From: Bacilli bacterium
Lineage (GTDB): Bacteria; Bacillota_I; Bacilli_A; RFN20; CAG-826
Length of the DNA stretch: 44,489 nt
Direction of reading: 5' to 3'
NCBI GenBank assembly: GCA_016296775.1
Contig: JAEDIE010000007.1
Coordinates: 1-44,489, forward strand
Shown one piece after another: positions 7,310 to 15,643 of this stretch. A model generated the notes under the pieces. The model had not been told where the DNA came from. It saw only the letters and a program-made list of their open reading frames with translations, and did no database searches. The translations under genes were made by a program, and so were the position numbers. Position 1 is the first letter of the stretch, and every line of letters starts with the position of its first letter.

Positions 7310-10048
7310 TTATTTCCCAATTACTTTACTACCTTTAGAATTTGAAGGTCCAACTGTCTTTTCTACAACACCATTTTCCACAAGTTGCTCAAACAATCTT
7401 GAAGCTTTATTAAATCCAACCGAGAATTTTCTAGTTATTTTTGAAATTGAGAAATATTCAAATTCAAGAGCATATTTTTCAACTTCGTTATAAAGCTCAT
7501 CATTTGCTCTTTCTCTTCTTTCATCCTGACTTTCTTCATCTATTTGAGTTTGTTTACTAATTAAACATTCTTGGAACTTTTCATCATATTCATTTGGATA
7601 TCTATTTCTGATGTATTCGATAACATCTTTAATTTCTTTATTATCGATAAGAGCTCCTTGAATACGAAGTAAACCATCATTAGCAAATAAAGGACATTTT
7701 AACAACATATCACCATTTCCAGCTAATTTTTCAGCTCCGCCACAATCAATAACGTTAATCGAATCATTAACACCGGCGCATAGAAGAGCAACACGGGTTG
7801 GGAAATTGTTCTTAATTGGACCAGAAATAATACTTGTACGAGGACTTTGTGTAGCAATAACTAAGTGAATTCCACAAGCTCTTGCTTTTCCTGAAAGTGT
7901 TAAAACAGCTTTTGAAACAGCTGGACAATTATCTACTAAATCACCATATTCATCAAGAATTACAACAATATTTGGAATTGTTGGGATTTTATTTGGAATA
8001 CAGTAATCTTTATTGTAGTCTTTAATATCATTAAAATCTCTATCTTCCATTAAGTTGTAACGATAGTTCATTTCATCAATTAATTTATTTAAGATATTTA
8101 AAGCTTGTTCAGGTTCTTTAATGATTGGACATAAAAGATGAGGAAGATCACGATACTTAGAAAACTCAACAATTTTTGGATCTACAATAATAAATCTCAA
8201 TTCATCAGGAGTATTTCTCATTAAAAGAGAAATCATCATCGAATGAAGGAAAACTGATTTACCACTTCCAGAAGTTCCGGTAACAAGAAGATGAGTTAAT
8301 TTTTGAAAATCAACATAAATTAATTTACCATTGATATCTTTACCAAAAGCAACACATAATCCAGTATATTTACCTTCATTAATCTTTGGTAAATCTTTCA
8401 TTACTTCTTTAAAAGAGACAACATTTGTTTTTGCATTTCTAATTTCAATACCGCTAGTAGTTTTACCTTTAACAACACTTAAAAAACGGCACTTTTCACC
8501 CATAAGTTGTCTACTTAAGTCTTCCATTTTAGTATCAAAATTTCGAACAGATATTCCGTTTTCAGTAGAAATATTAAATCTAGTAATACCTGGACCAATA
8601 TCATATCCTTCAACCTTGGCTCCAAGATTAAAGTTTTCAAAGAATTCGTTAATAATTTTTACTCTTTCATTATTAACAGCGACATTTTCACTTGTATTAA
8701 GAGTTGAATCTCTAGTCATTAAAATGTCAATTGGAGGATAACTATATGGATGTTTACGTCTTCTATCCGTGTTTGTAACACGAGGAGCAAACATGTTATC
8801 CCCTTTTCTTTCTACCTTATTCTCTGTAGGTTTAATTTCCATTCTAGTTAAAACTGAAGGTTTAATTTCTTCTATTTCTTCTTTAGTTTCTTCTTTTTCT
8901 TCTTCTACTTCTGGAGTTCTTTCTTCATAAGAAGAAGCAACACCTTTTTCTTCATCATAAATACTTCTAATATTTGGATTATATTCAGAAATTTTAATTT
9001 CATCATGTTTTAAATCTAATTTAATTTCTTCTTCTTTTGAAGGCTTAAAATAATCGTTTTCAAATTGTTTTTCTTCTTGTTTTTCTTCTTTTATAGGTTC
9101 TACTTTTTCTTCAACCTTATTAAAGCCATTATTAAAACTATTGTTAATTGGATTTTCAATATCATCTTCACCAAAATCAAAAGTAGCTTTCTTTAAGCCA
9201 TAAGAATTTGGAATATCGCTATAAAATCTTGAAGAATTATCTTCATAAGCTGGAGTTGGATTAACTTCATCATTTTTAGTTTCGTTACTACTAGAATCAT
9301 TTTTTACAGTATCATTTACAAAATCACTAACAATATCTATTGAAGATTTTGTAGTAATTTCTTTTTTAATTTCTATTTCTTTTTGATCATCAATTTCAAT
9401 ATCTTTTGCATCTTTATAAACTTGCATCTTTTGTTTTTTCTTTAATAAAGAGATATAAGATTTTAAATATCTTCCAAACTTAACAACATATTTAAGAAGA
9501 ATAAAAACTGTACCTAAAGAAATAAATACTCCACCAAAACAATATGATCCAATATTGGACATGGTGCTATTAATAATACAAACGAGCAATAAACCAATAA
9601 AACCAACATTTTGAGTATAGCTAATTCGAGGGAAAATACTTGTAGCTAAAGATTGTTCAAAACACTTTTTAAATGTTTGTCCTCCATCAGTTCCATCTAA
9701 TAAATAACCATTGAAAGTTAAATAAGCTGAACCTTTAGTATATGTTGAATTAGCAAAAATAATTAAAATACCAAGTAAAACTAAGAACATTCCACCAACT
9801 ACAAAACTCATTTTTACCCAAGCATTTTTAGAAATTGCTAAACTTAAGCCATAAAGGAAAATCAAAAGATAAACAAAATAAGCTCCGATAGTTCCAAATA
9901 AGAAAGCAATGCAATACGTAATAAATTGAGCAACAACGGTATAGTTAACCATACCGATTAAACTGAATAAAACTAAAAATAAACCTATAGCAGTATATAG
10001 TTGATTCTTACTAATTTTATCTTTTAATTTAGTGTGATTTTTCTTCAT
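7310..10048 (-). CDS. ftsK: DNA translocase FtsK/SpoIIIE
   Basis: Septal DNA pump that clears and segregates chromosome ends during division. The N-terminus has about four transmembrane helices (residues 15-190). A long, charged, low-complexity linker rich in Glu/Lys follows (about 205-425). The motor has Walker A GTSGSGKS (about 590) and Walker B VVILDEYGDL (about 693), and the C-terminal winged-helix gamma domain (about 850-912, with SISKITRKFSVGFNKASRL) recognises polar chromosome motifs. At 912 residues it is longer than B. subtilis SpoIIIE because of the linker. A TATAAT box lies 11 nt before the ATG and SD is weak or absent. The place after pnp and the RNase J gene matches the B. subtilis order. 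Confidence 0.95.
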   Translation of the reverse strand: MKKNHTKLKDKISKNQLYTAIGLFLVLFSLIGMVNYTVVAQFITYCIAFLFGTIGAYFVYLLIFLYGLSLAISKNAWVKMSFVVGGMFLVLLGILIIFANSTYTKGSAYLTFNGYLLDGTDGGQTFKKCFEQSLATSIFPRISYTQNVGFIGLLLVCIINSTMSNIGSYCFGGVFISLGTVFILLKYVVKFGRYLKSYISLLKKKQKMQVYKDAKDIEIDDQKEIEIKKEITTKSSIDIVSDFVNDTVKNDSSSNETKNDEVNPTPAYEDNSSRFYSDIPNSYGLKKATFDFGEDDIENPINNSFNNGFNKVEEKVEPIKEEKQEEKQFENDYFKPSKEEEIKLDLKHDEIKISEYNPNIRSIYDEEKGVASSYEERTPEVEEEKEETKEEIEEIKPSVLTRMEIKPTENKVERKGDNMFAPRVTNTDRRRKHPYSYPPIDILMTRDSTLNTSENVAVNNERVKIINEFFENFNLGAKVEGYDIGPGITRFNISTENGISVRNFDTKMEDLSRQLMGEKCRFLSVVKGKTTSGIEIRNAKTNVVSFKEVMKDLPKINEGKYTGLCVAFGKDINGKLIYVDFQKLTHLLVTGTSGSGKSVFLHSMMISLLMRNTPDELRFIIVDPKIVEFSKYRDLPHLLCPIIKEPEQALNILNKLIDEMNYRYNLMEDRDFNDIKDYNKDYCIPNKIPTIPNIVVILDEYGDLVDNCPAVSKAVLTLSGKARACGIHLVIATQSPRTSIISGPIKNNFPTRVALLCAGVNDSINVIDCGGAEKLAGNGDMLLKCPLFANDGLLRIQGALIDNKEIKDVIEYIRNRYPNEYDEKFQECLISKQTQIDEESQDERRERANDELYNEVEKYALEFEYFSISKITRKFSVGFNKASRLFEQLVENGVVEKTVGPSNSKGSKVIGK

Positions 10049-10059
10049 AATGTTCTTTT

Positions 10060-10065
10060 ATTATA
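10060..10065 (-). promoter_or_regulatory. -10 box of ftsK, very short leader
   Basis: Perfect TATAAT 11 nt from the ftsK ATG, implying a leader of about 5 nt and no SD. No convincing -35 hexamer at the expected spacing. Confidence 0.4.
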
Positions 10066-10100
10066 TAAAAGAAACAATATAAATTCTATAATTTCATACA

Positions 10101-10123
10101 AAAAAATCCTCAAATATTGAGGA
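10101..10123 (-). terminator. Intrinsic terminator after the RNase J gene
   Basis: Stem TCCTCAA / TTGAGGA (10107-10113 with 10117-10123, loop ATA), followed on the minus strand by six T. It ends the pnp - yfcE - RNase J run before ftsK starts. Confidence 0.85.
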
Positions 10124-10149
10124 CTTATTTTTGTTTAAATTTTAAGTTT

Positions 10150-11838
10150 TTAGTCAGTAATAAGAATATTTGCCCTAATTACTGGATTTCTATTGTAAGT
10201 TTTAAGTAAAAAGTTAAGAATTTTCTTATTAATTTGGGATTCGACCTTACTTGGATCAAAATCAAAAGTTTCTTGAATCCAAGCTGTAGCTTCATCAACA
10301 AATATCTTAGTAATTTCTTTATTCATTAAATCAGCTTCCTTATCTTTTAAAAATAAGAAACCTCTCATTTGAACATCTGGTGAGTAAGAAATATCTCTAG
10401 TTGATTTAGATAAACCTATTGAAAGAACAACAACTCCATCTTCACTTAATCTAGTTCTTTCATTAATAATTTCATTAACGACATCACCTACACCAATACC
10501 ATCGATCATGACATCTCCAATTTTAACTTTGTTATCTAAATTAAAATCTAATCTACATGTACCATTTTCAAAATTAAATGAATGACCATTATCAAATAAG
10601 AAAATATTGTTATGGCTCAATCCAATTCTCATATCAAAAGCTAATTTAGCATTACTTAAAAGATTTACATAATATCCTTGAATTGGAAGATAATATTTTG
10701 GTTTAAGTAAACTTAAAACCATCTTCAAATCTTCTTCATATGCATGCATTTTAGCAAGATTCTTTCTTGTCACATATCTAACATGACATCCTGATTTATA
10801 TAATTCGTCAATTGTTGATGTAGCAACAACTTCATTTCTATCACTTGGAGGATAAGCCATGATAAATGTATCGCTTTCTTGAATTCTAATTTTCTTATCT
10901 TCGTTCTCTCCATTTGCTAAAATAGATAGCTTTTCATATAGTTTTTCACCTTCACCACTAATTAAAATAACTAATTCTTGTTCTTTAATTCTTAATACAT
11001 CATCGAAAGAAACAATGTTTTTAGGATTGAAGAAATCGTTTTGAGAATACTTTCTTAAATCGTAAATCTTCTTTCCTTCTTCATCATAAATACAAATTTT
11101 CTTATTATATGCTGCACAAATTTTATAAACTTCATTATAGTGATAATAATTTTCAGTGCTTAATCCAATAAAGATTCTTCCAGGAGCTTCTTTAAAATAT
11201 TTTTCTAAGATAGGATAAAGTCTATGATTTGGACTACAATAACCAGGTTTAGTTGAATTTAAAGAATCACTTAAAAGCAAAAGAGTTGGGAATTCAGCTA
11301 TTTTTCCTAAAGTATTAAGGTCAAGATTAAAGTATCTTTCATTAGAATATTCAACAATAAAGTCTCCACAATAAACAATATTTCCTATATTAGTTCTGAT
11401 GCTAAATCCAAATGTTTCTGGCATTGAGCAACAAGTTGAAAATAAATCTATAATATAATTATCAATTAAAATTTGACCAGGAAGATTAATAACTCTAAAG
11501 TCGTAATCTACCTTTTGCATATATTCATTAGAAAATTCTTCTAATTTATATTTAGTTAAAGCTGTACCATAAATTGGAGCTTTAACTTCTTTATAAATAT
11601 ATGGAATTCCACCAAAATTATTCTTTTTAGTTTTAGTTAAAATATAGGCTTTTACACGGTGTTTATTTTCAAGAAGATAAGAAAAATCGCTAATTATGAA
11701 GTCAATTCCAGGAGTGTTTTTATCAGGATATTTAAATCCAGCATTAATTACAAAAATATCGTCATTAACTTCAATAACATAAAGATCTTTTCCTTCTTCA
11801 TCTAGTCCACCAAGGGCCATTACTTTAATTTTATCCAT
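10150..11838 (-). CDS. rnjB: RNase J-family protein (RNase J2-like), active site degenerate
   Basis: Metallo-beta-lactamase/beta-CASP protein of 562 residues, full length for RNase J, a 5'-3' exonuclease/endonuclease in mRNA decay. The fold is clear: opening GGLDEEGK, GGIPY after the metal loop, GDF (158-160), SDSLNSTKPGY, HAYEEDLK and PKYYLPIQGYY. However, the metal-binding loop that normally reads HGHEDH is KTKKNN (69-74), the usual NHS is CCS (C137 replaces His), and HGEYR is QGYYV (Q387 replaces His). D159 and H365 are kept. It is therefore probably catalytically dead, acting like an RNase J2 partner for an active RNase J1 encoded elsewhere. Position between pnp and ftsK matches rnjB of B. 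subtilis. SD AAAGGT is modest; 24-nt gap from yfcE. Confidence 0.88.
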   Translation of the reverse strand: MDKIKVMALGGLDEEGKDLYVIEVNDDIFVINAGFKYPDKNTPGIDFIISDFSYLLENKHRVKAYILTKTKKNNFGGIPYIYKEVKAPIYGTALTKYKLEEFSNEYMQKVDYDFRVINLPGQILIDNYIIDLFSTCCSMPETFGFSIRTNIGNIVYCGDFIVEYSNERYFNLDLNTLGKIAEFPTLLLLSDSLNSTKPGYCSPNHRLYPILEKYFKEAPGRIFIGLSTENYYHYNEVYKICAAYNKKICIYDEEGKKIYDLRKYSQNDFFNPKNIVSFDDVLRIKEQELVILISGEGEKLYEKLSILANGENEDKKIRIQESDTFIMAYPPSDRNEVVATSTIDELYKSGCHVRYVTRKNLAKMHAYEEDLKMVLSLLKPKYYLPIQGYYVNLLSNAKLAFDMRIGLSHNNIFLFDNGHSFNFENGTCRLDFNLDNKVKIGDVMIDGIGVGDVVNEIINERTRLSEDGVVVLSIGLSKSTRDISYSPDVQMRGFLFLKDKEADLMNKEITKIFVDEATAWIQETFDFDPSKVESQINKKILNFLLKTYNRNPVIRANILITD

Positions 11839-11862
11839 ATTTTATATTACCTTTTTTTCATA

Positions 11863-12408
11863 TTAACAAATTTTCATTTCTTTTAATAGATTTTCATTTA
11901 AGTCATATAATGAAAAAGTATCTTTTTCATCATCATAAATAATATAAGTTTTTTCTTTATTAATTTTAGGAAGAGACATACTTCCAGGATTAATAACAAA
12001 ATGATTGTCATTTTTCTCTAATTTATAAACATGAGTATGGCCATAAATAAAACAATCATATTCATTATATTTAAAACTATCTTCATTATATAAATCACCA
12101 TGTGTTAAATAAAATACGTGGGATTTAATAGTGATTTTTAATTTATTTTTAAATTTTAAACCTAAAACAAATTCGTCTACTCTAGAATCACAGTTACCTT
12201 TGATAATAATTAATTTATTTTTAAATTTACTTAAATTTTCATAAACTGAAATTGGATAATAGTCTTTTGGAGGAATATTTCTAGCTCCACTATATCCAAT
12301 ATCACCTAATAAAATTATTTTTTTAAAGTTATATTTAGTATCTAAAGATACGAGTAATTCACTCGCATCTTTAGAACCATGAATATCACTTGCTATTAAA
12401 TAAAGCAT
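11863..12408 (-). CDS. yfcE: YfcE/MJ0936-type metallophosphoesterase
   Basis: Small calcineurin-like phosphodiesterase of 181 residues, the usual length. All five metal-binding motifs are intact: SDIHG (8-12), GDIG (36-39), KGNCDS, THGD and GHTH. E. coli YfcE cleaves artificial phosphodiesters; the natural substrate is unsettled. The ATG overlaps the pnp stop by one base and the next gene is the RNase J homologue, so it is translated within an RNA-turnover run and may act on nucleotide products. That functional link is inference from context only. Confidence 0.9.
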   Translation of the reverse strand: MLYLIASDIHGSKDASELLVSLDTKYNFKKIILLGDIGYSGARNIPPKDYYPISVYENLSKFKNKLIIIKGNCDSRVDEFVLGLKFKNKLKITIKSHVFYLTHGDLYNEDSFKYNEYDCFIYGHTHVYKLEKNDNHFVINPGSMSLPKINKEKTYIIYDDEKDTFSLYDLNENLLKEMKIC

Positions 12409-14687
12409 TATTTCTTTTTGAAGAAACTAAATTTCTTCTTTTCTTCTTTAGCTTCGACTTTTGCTTCTTCTTTTTTAACTTCTACAAAACCATCGTCATC
12501 AACTTTTCCTTTAAAAGGTTCTTTTTTAAATTCTTTTTTACCTTCTAATTTTACTTCGTTATCTCTTTTTTGAGCTGGTTTTGTATATTCTTTATGAGAT
12601 AATTTAATCTTTCCTTTATCATCAATTTCAATAACTTTAACTTTGATAGTATCTCCAACATGCATGACATCGCTAGCATTTTTAACATATTCGTTGGAGA
12701 ATCTAGAAACATGTAATAATCCTTCTTTATCTCCAAACAATCTTACAAATGCACCATAGTCTTCAACACGTGTAATCGTACCTTCAAATTCTTCGTTAAT
12801 TTCAACTTCACGAACGATATTTTCAATCATTGCTTTAGTCTTATTTAAAATTTCTTGAGATGTATGATATAAAACTACTTTACCATCATCATCGATATCA
12901 ATCTTAACATTGTCGCATTTTTCAATAATATCATTAATGACTTTTCCACCGCTTCCAATAACATCCTTAATTTTTTCTTTCTTAATATAGAATGTTTCAA
13001 ATTTTGGAGCATATTTAGATAATTCTTTTCTTGGTTCTTCAATAGCTGTTTTCATAACTTCTCTAATTTCAGCTCTAGCTTTATGAGCTTGCATTAAAGC
13101 ATCATGTAAAATTTCTCTTGTAACACCTTTAATTTTAATATCCATTTGTAAAGCTGTGACACCAACTTCAGTACCAGCAACTTTAAAGTCCATATCTCCA
13201 AAGTGATCTTCTAAACCTTGAATGTCGGTTAAGATAGTATATGGATGATTTCCATCAAGTGGTCCGCTTGTAATTAAACCCATAGCGATTCCACTAACCA
13301 TTCTTCTAATAGGGACACCTGCAGCCATTAAAGCCATACATGATGCACAAATTGAAGCTTGGGAACTACTTCCGTTACTTTCAACAACTTCAGCAACACA
13401 TCTAATTGTATATGGGAAATCTTCTTCACTTGGAAGAACATAACTTAAAGCTCTTTCACCTAAAGCACCATGACCAATTTCTCTTCTTCCTGGAGTACCA
13501 GTTTTTCCAATTTCGCCAACTGAGAAAGGTGGGAAATTATAGTGATGCATCCATCTCTTGCTATCTTCTGGGGATAAGCTTTCTAAAATTTGTTCATCAC
13601 CTTTAATACCTAATGTACAAGTAGAAATAACTTGTGTTTGACCTCTTGTAAACATAGCTGAACCATGAACACGTGGAAGTAAATCGACTTGTGCATCAAG
13701 TGGACGAATTTCGTCAATCTTTCTTCCATCAGGTCTAATCTTTTCTTCAGTAATTAATCTTCTAACTTCTTTTGCAACCATTCCTTCAAGAATGTCATTA
13801 ACCATTAACATAGTTAATTTATGATCTTTTTCATCTTTATAAGCTCTTTGATCATAGTCATCTAAGATTTCATTCTTTAAAGCATCGATTGCATCTTGTC
13901 TTTCTAATTTATCAAAAATTGAAATAGCTTTTACCATCTTTTCGCCAATTCTTGAATAAATATCATTTACGATTGTTTCATCTGGAGCATATAATGAAAC
14001 TTCTCTTTTTTCTCTTCCAATTTCTTTAGCAATTTCGATTTCAAAATCACATAATTGCTTAATAGCTTCATGAGCAAACATAATAGCATCAAGCATGACA
14101 TCTTCACTTAATTCATTAGCACCAGCTTCAACCATGTTGATGGCATCTTTTGTACCTGCAACAGCAAGGTTTAAATCTGAAGAAGCTCTTTCTTCAACTG
14201 TTGGGTTAATAATAAATTTTCCATTAACTCTTCCAACATAAACACCAGCGATTGGTCCATCAAATGGAATATCACTAATACATAAAGCTAAGCTTGAACC
14301 AAACATAGCAGTCATTTCTGGTGTAGCATCTAAATCAACACTCATGACAGTGTTAATAATTTGAACTTCATTTCTAAATCCATCACTAAACATAGGTCTA
14401 ATTGGTCTATCAATTAAACGAGCTGTTAATGTGGCATGTTCTCCAGGTCTTCCTTCTCTTCTTAAGAATCCACCTGGAATTCTTCCTACAGCATATTGCT
14501 TTTCTTCATAAGTAACGGTTAATGGGAAAAAATCTCCCTCTTTTGGTTCATCGCTACAGCAAACAGTTGAAAGAACAACTGTATCATTAAATCTTACAAA
14601 ACATGCACCATCAGCTTGTTTAGCGATTTCACCGGTTTCAACAATGAGTTTTTTTCCGAAAAACTCTCTCTCAAATACTCTTTTCAT
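12408..14687 (-). CDS. pnp: Polyribonucleotide nucleotidyltransferase (PNPase)
   Basis: Phosphorolytic 3'-5' exoribonuclease of the mRNA decay machinery. Two RNase PH domains lie at about 1-220 and 310-545; the second carries GTPGRREIGHGALGERAL. An all-helical linker lies between them. A KH domain (about 555-615) has the GXXG loop in VIGSGGKVI, and an S1 domain (about 620-690) has ITRVEDYGAFVRL. The tail (about 700-759) is Lys/Glu-rich low complexity. The first gene of a run with yfcE and the RNase J homologue; SD AAGGA precedes the ATG. Length and all domains are normal. Confidence 0.97.
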   Translation of the reverse strand: MKRVFEREFFGKKLIVETGEIAKQADGACFVRFNDTVVLSTVCCSDEPKEGDFFPLTVTYEEKQYAVGRIPGGFLRREGRPGEHATLTARLIDRPIRPMFSDGFRNEVQIINTVMSVDLDATPEMTAMFGSSLALCISDIPFDGPIAGVYVGRVNGKFIINPTVEERASSDLNLAVAGTKDAINMVEAGANELSEDVMLDAIMFAHEAIKQLCDFEIEIAKEIGREKREVSLYAPDETIVNDIYSRIGEKMVKAISIFDKLERQDAIDALKNEILDDYDQRAYKDEKDHKLTMLMVNDILEGMVAKEVRRLITEEKIRPDGRKIDEIRPLDAQVDLLPRVHGSAMFTRGQTQVISTCTLGIKGDEQILESLSPEDSKRWMHHYNFPPFSVGEIGKTGTPGRREIGHGALGERALSYVLPSEEDFPYTIRCVAEVVESNGSSSQASICASCMALMAAGVPIRRMVSGIAMGLITSGPLDGNHPYTILTDIQGLEDHFGDMDFKVAGTEVGVTALQMDIKIKGVTREILHDALMQAHKARAEIREVMKTAIEEPRKELSKYAPKFETFYIKKEKIKDVIGSGGKVINDIIEKCDNVKIDIDDDGKVVLYHTSQEILNKTKAMIENIVREVEINEEFEGTITRVEDYGAFVRLFGDKEGLLHVSRFSNEYVKNASDVMHVGDTIKVKVIEIDDKGKIKLSHKEYTKPAQKRDNEVKLEGKKEFKKEPFKGKVDDDGFVEVKKEEAKVEAKEEKKKFSFFKKK

Positions 14688-14715
14688 CTTTTTTTCCTTT
14701 TCTAAACTATTTAAA

Positions 14716-14744
14716 ATTATAGACTTTTTAAAGTCGTGTTTCCA
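14716..14744 (-). promoter_or_regulatory. Likely pnp promoter with inverted repeat in spacer
   Basis: Minus-strand TATAAT (14716-14721) with TGGAAA (14739-14744) 17 nt upstream as a weak -35. The spacer holds a 6-bp inverted repeat GACTTT/AAAGTC (14722-14735), a possible operator. Confidence 0.45.
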
Positions 14745-14746
14745 TA

Positions 14747-14768
14747 TTTTTAATATTAATATTAAAAA
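14747..14768. repeat. 22-bp perfect A/T palindrome upstream of pnp promoter
   Basis: TTTTTAATATT followed directly by its exact complement. It abuts the putative -35 element of pnp, so it could be an UP-like element, a binding site or simply A/T-rich chance. Confidence 0.5.
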
Positions 14769-14784
14769 TTTAATTTAAGAATTT

Positions 14785-14806
14785 AAAAAAGCCATCATTT
14801 GATGGC
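14785..14806 (-). terminator. Intrinsic terminator after gpmA
   Basis: Stem GCCATC / GATGGC (14791-14796 with 14801-14806, loop ATTT), followed on the minus strand by six T. It separates gpmA from pnp. Confidence 0.88.
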
Positions 14807-14823
14807 TCATTCGTTAAATTTTA

Positions 14824-15579
14824 TTATTTAGCTTTTCCTTGGTTTGCAACAGCATTCATAGCAGCTTTAATAGCTTCTTGGTCACCAAGATATCTCTTAC
14901 CTAATACATTGAAGTGTTCATCAAATTCATAAACAAGAGGTACGCCTGTAGGGATGTTTAAGTTGACGATTTCATCATCGCCAATTCCTTCAAGATATTT
15001 AACTAAAGCTCTTAAAGAATTACCATGAGCAGCAATAATAACATGTTTTCCTGCAACAATTTGAGGTTTAATTTCAACTTCCCAATATGGTAAAACACGT
15101 GCGACTGTATCTTTTAAACATTCTGTTAGAGGTAAATCTGAAATTGAAACACCTTCATAAGCCTTTTGATTAGCTGGATTTCTTTCATCATCACTTGTTA
15201 AGGCTGGAGGACAAATATCATAACTTCTTCTCCAAACTTTAACTTGTTCATCGCCATATTTAGCGGCTGTTTCAGCTTTATTTAATCCTTGTAAAGCACC
15301 ATAATGTCTTTCATTTAATCTCCATGATTTATGAACAGGAATATATTCTTGACCCATTTCACCAAGGACAAAATTTAAAGTATGGATTGCTCTTTTTAAA
15401 TATGATGTATATGCAACATCAAAATGGAATCCAGCTTCTTTTAATAATTTTCCACCATTCTTTGCTTCTAAAACGCCCTTTTCACTTAATTCAACATCTG
15501 TCCAACCAGTAAATAAATTTAATTTATTCCATTCTGATTCACCATGTCTAACTAAAACTAATTCATAAGTTTTTGCCAT
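14824..15579 (-). CDS. gpmA: 2,3-bisphosphoglycerate-dependent phosphoglycerate mutase
   Basis: Glycolytic enzyme interconverting 3- and 2-phosphoglycerate through a phospho-His. The catalytic motif LVRHGESEWN carries H12, followed by the family block NLFTGWTDVELSEKG; the second His is in AAHGNSLRAL. Length 251 is normal for the cofactor-dependent form and its tail is complete. An SD (AAGGAG) precedes the ATG, and a TATAAT (15606-15611) lies about 27 nt upstream. It is a stand-alone unit ended by a terminator. Confidence 0.97.
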   Translation of the reverse strand: MAKTYELVLVRHGESEWNKLNLFTGWTDVELSEKGVLEAKNGGKLLKEAGFHFDVAYTSYLKRAIHTLNFVLGEMGQEYIPVHKSWRLNERHYGALQGLNKAETAAKYGDEQVKVWRRSYDICPPALTSDDERNPANQKAYEGVSISDLPLTECLKDTVARVLPYWEVEIKPQIVAGKHVIIAAHGNSLRALVKYLEGIGDDEIVNLNIPTGVPLVYEFDEHFNVLGKRYLGDQEAIKAAMNAVANQGKAK

Positions 15580-15605
15580 AATTTTTTCTCCTTTTAACCT
15601 TTAAT

Positions 15606-15611
15606 ATTATA
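15606..15611 (-). promoter_or_regulatory. -10 box of gpmA
   Basis: Perfect TATAAT on the minus strand in the 64-nt gap upstream of gpmA, followed by an SD (AAGGAG) at normal distance. The -35 hexamer is not clear. Confidence 0.45.
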
Positions 15612-15643
15612 ACCAAATTTAACTATTAATTTAAATAAATACT

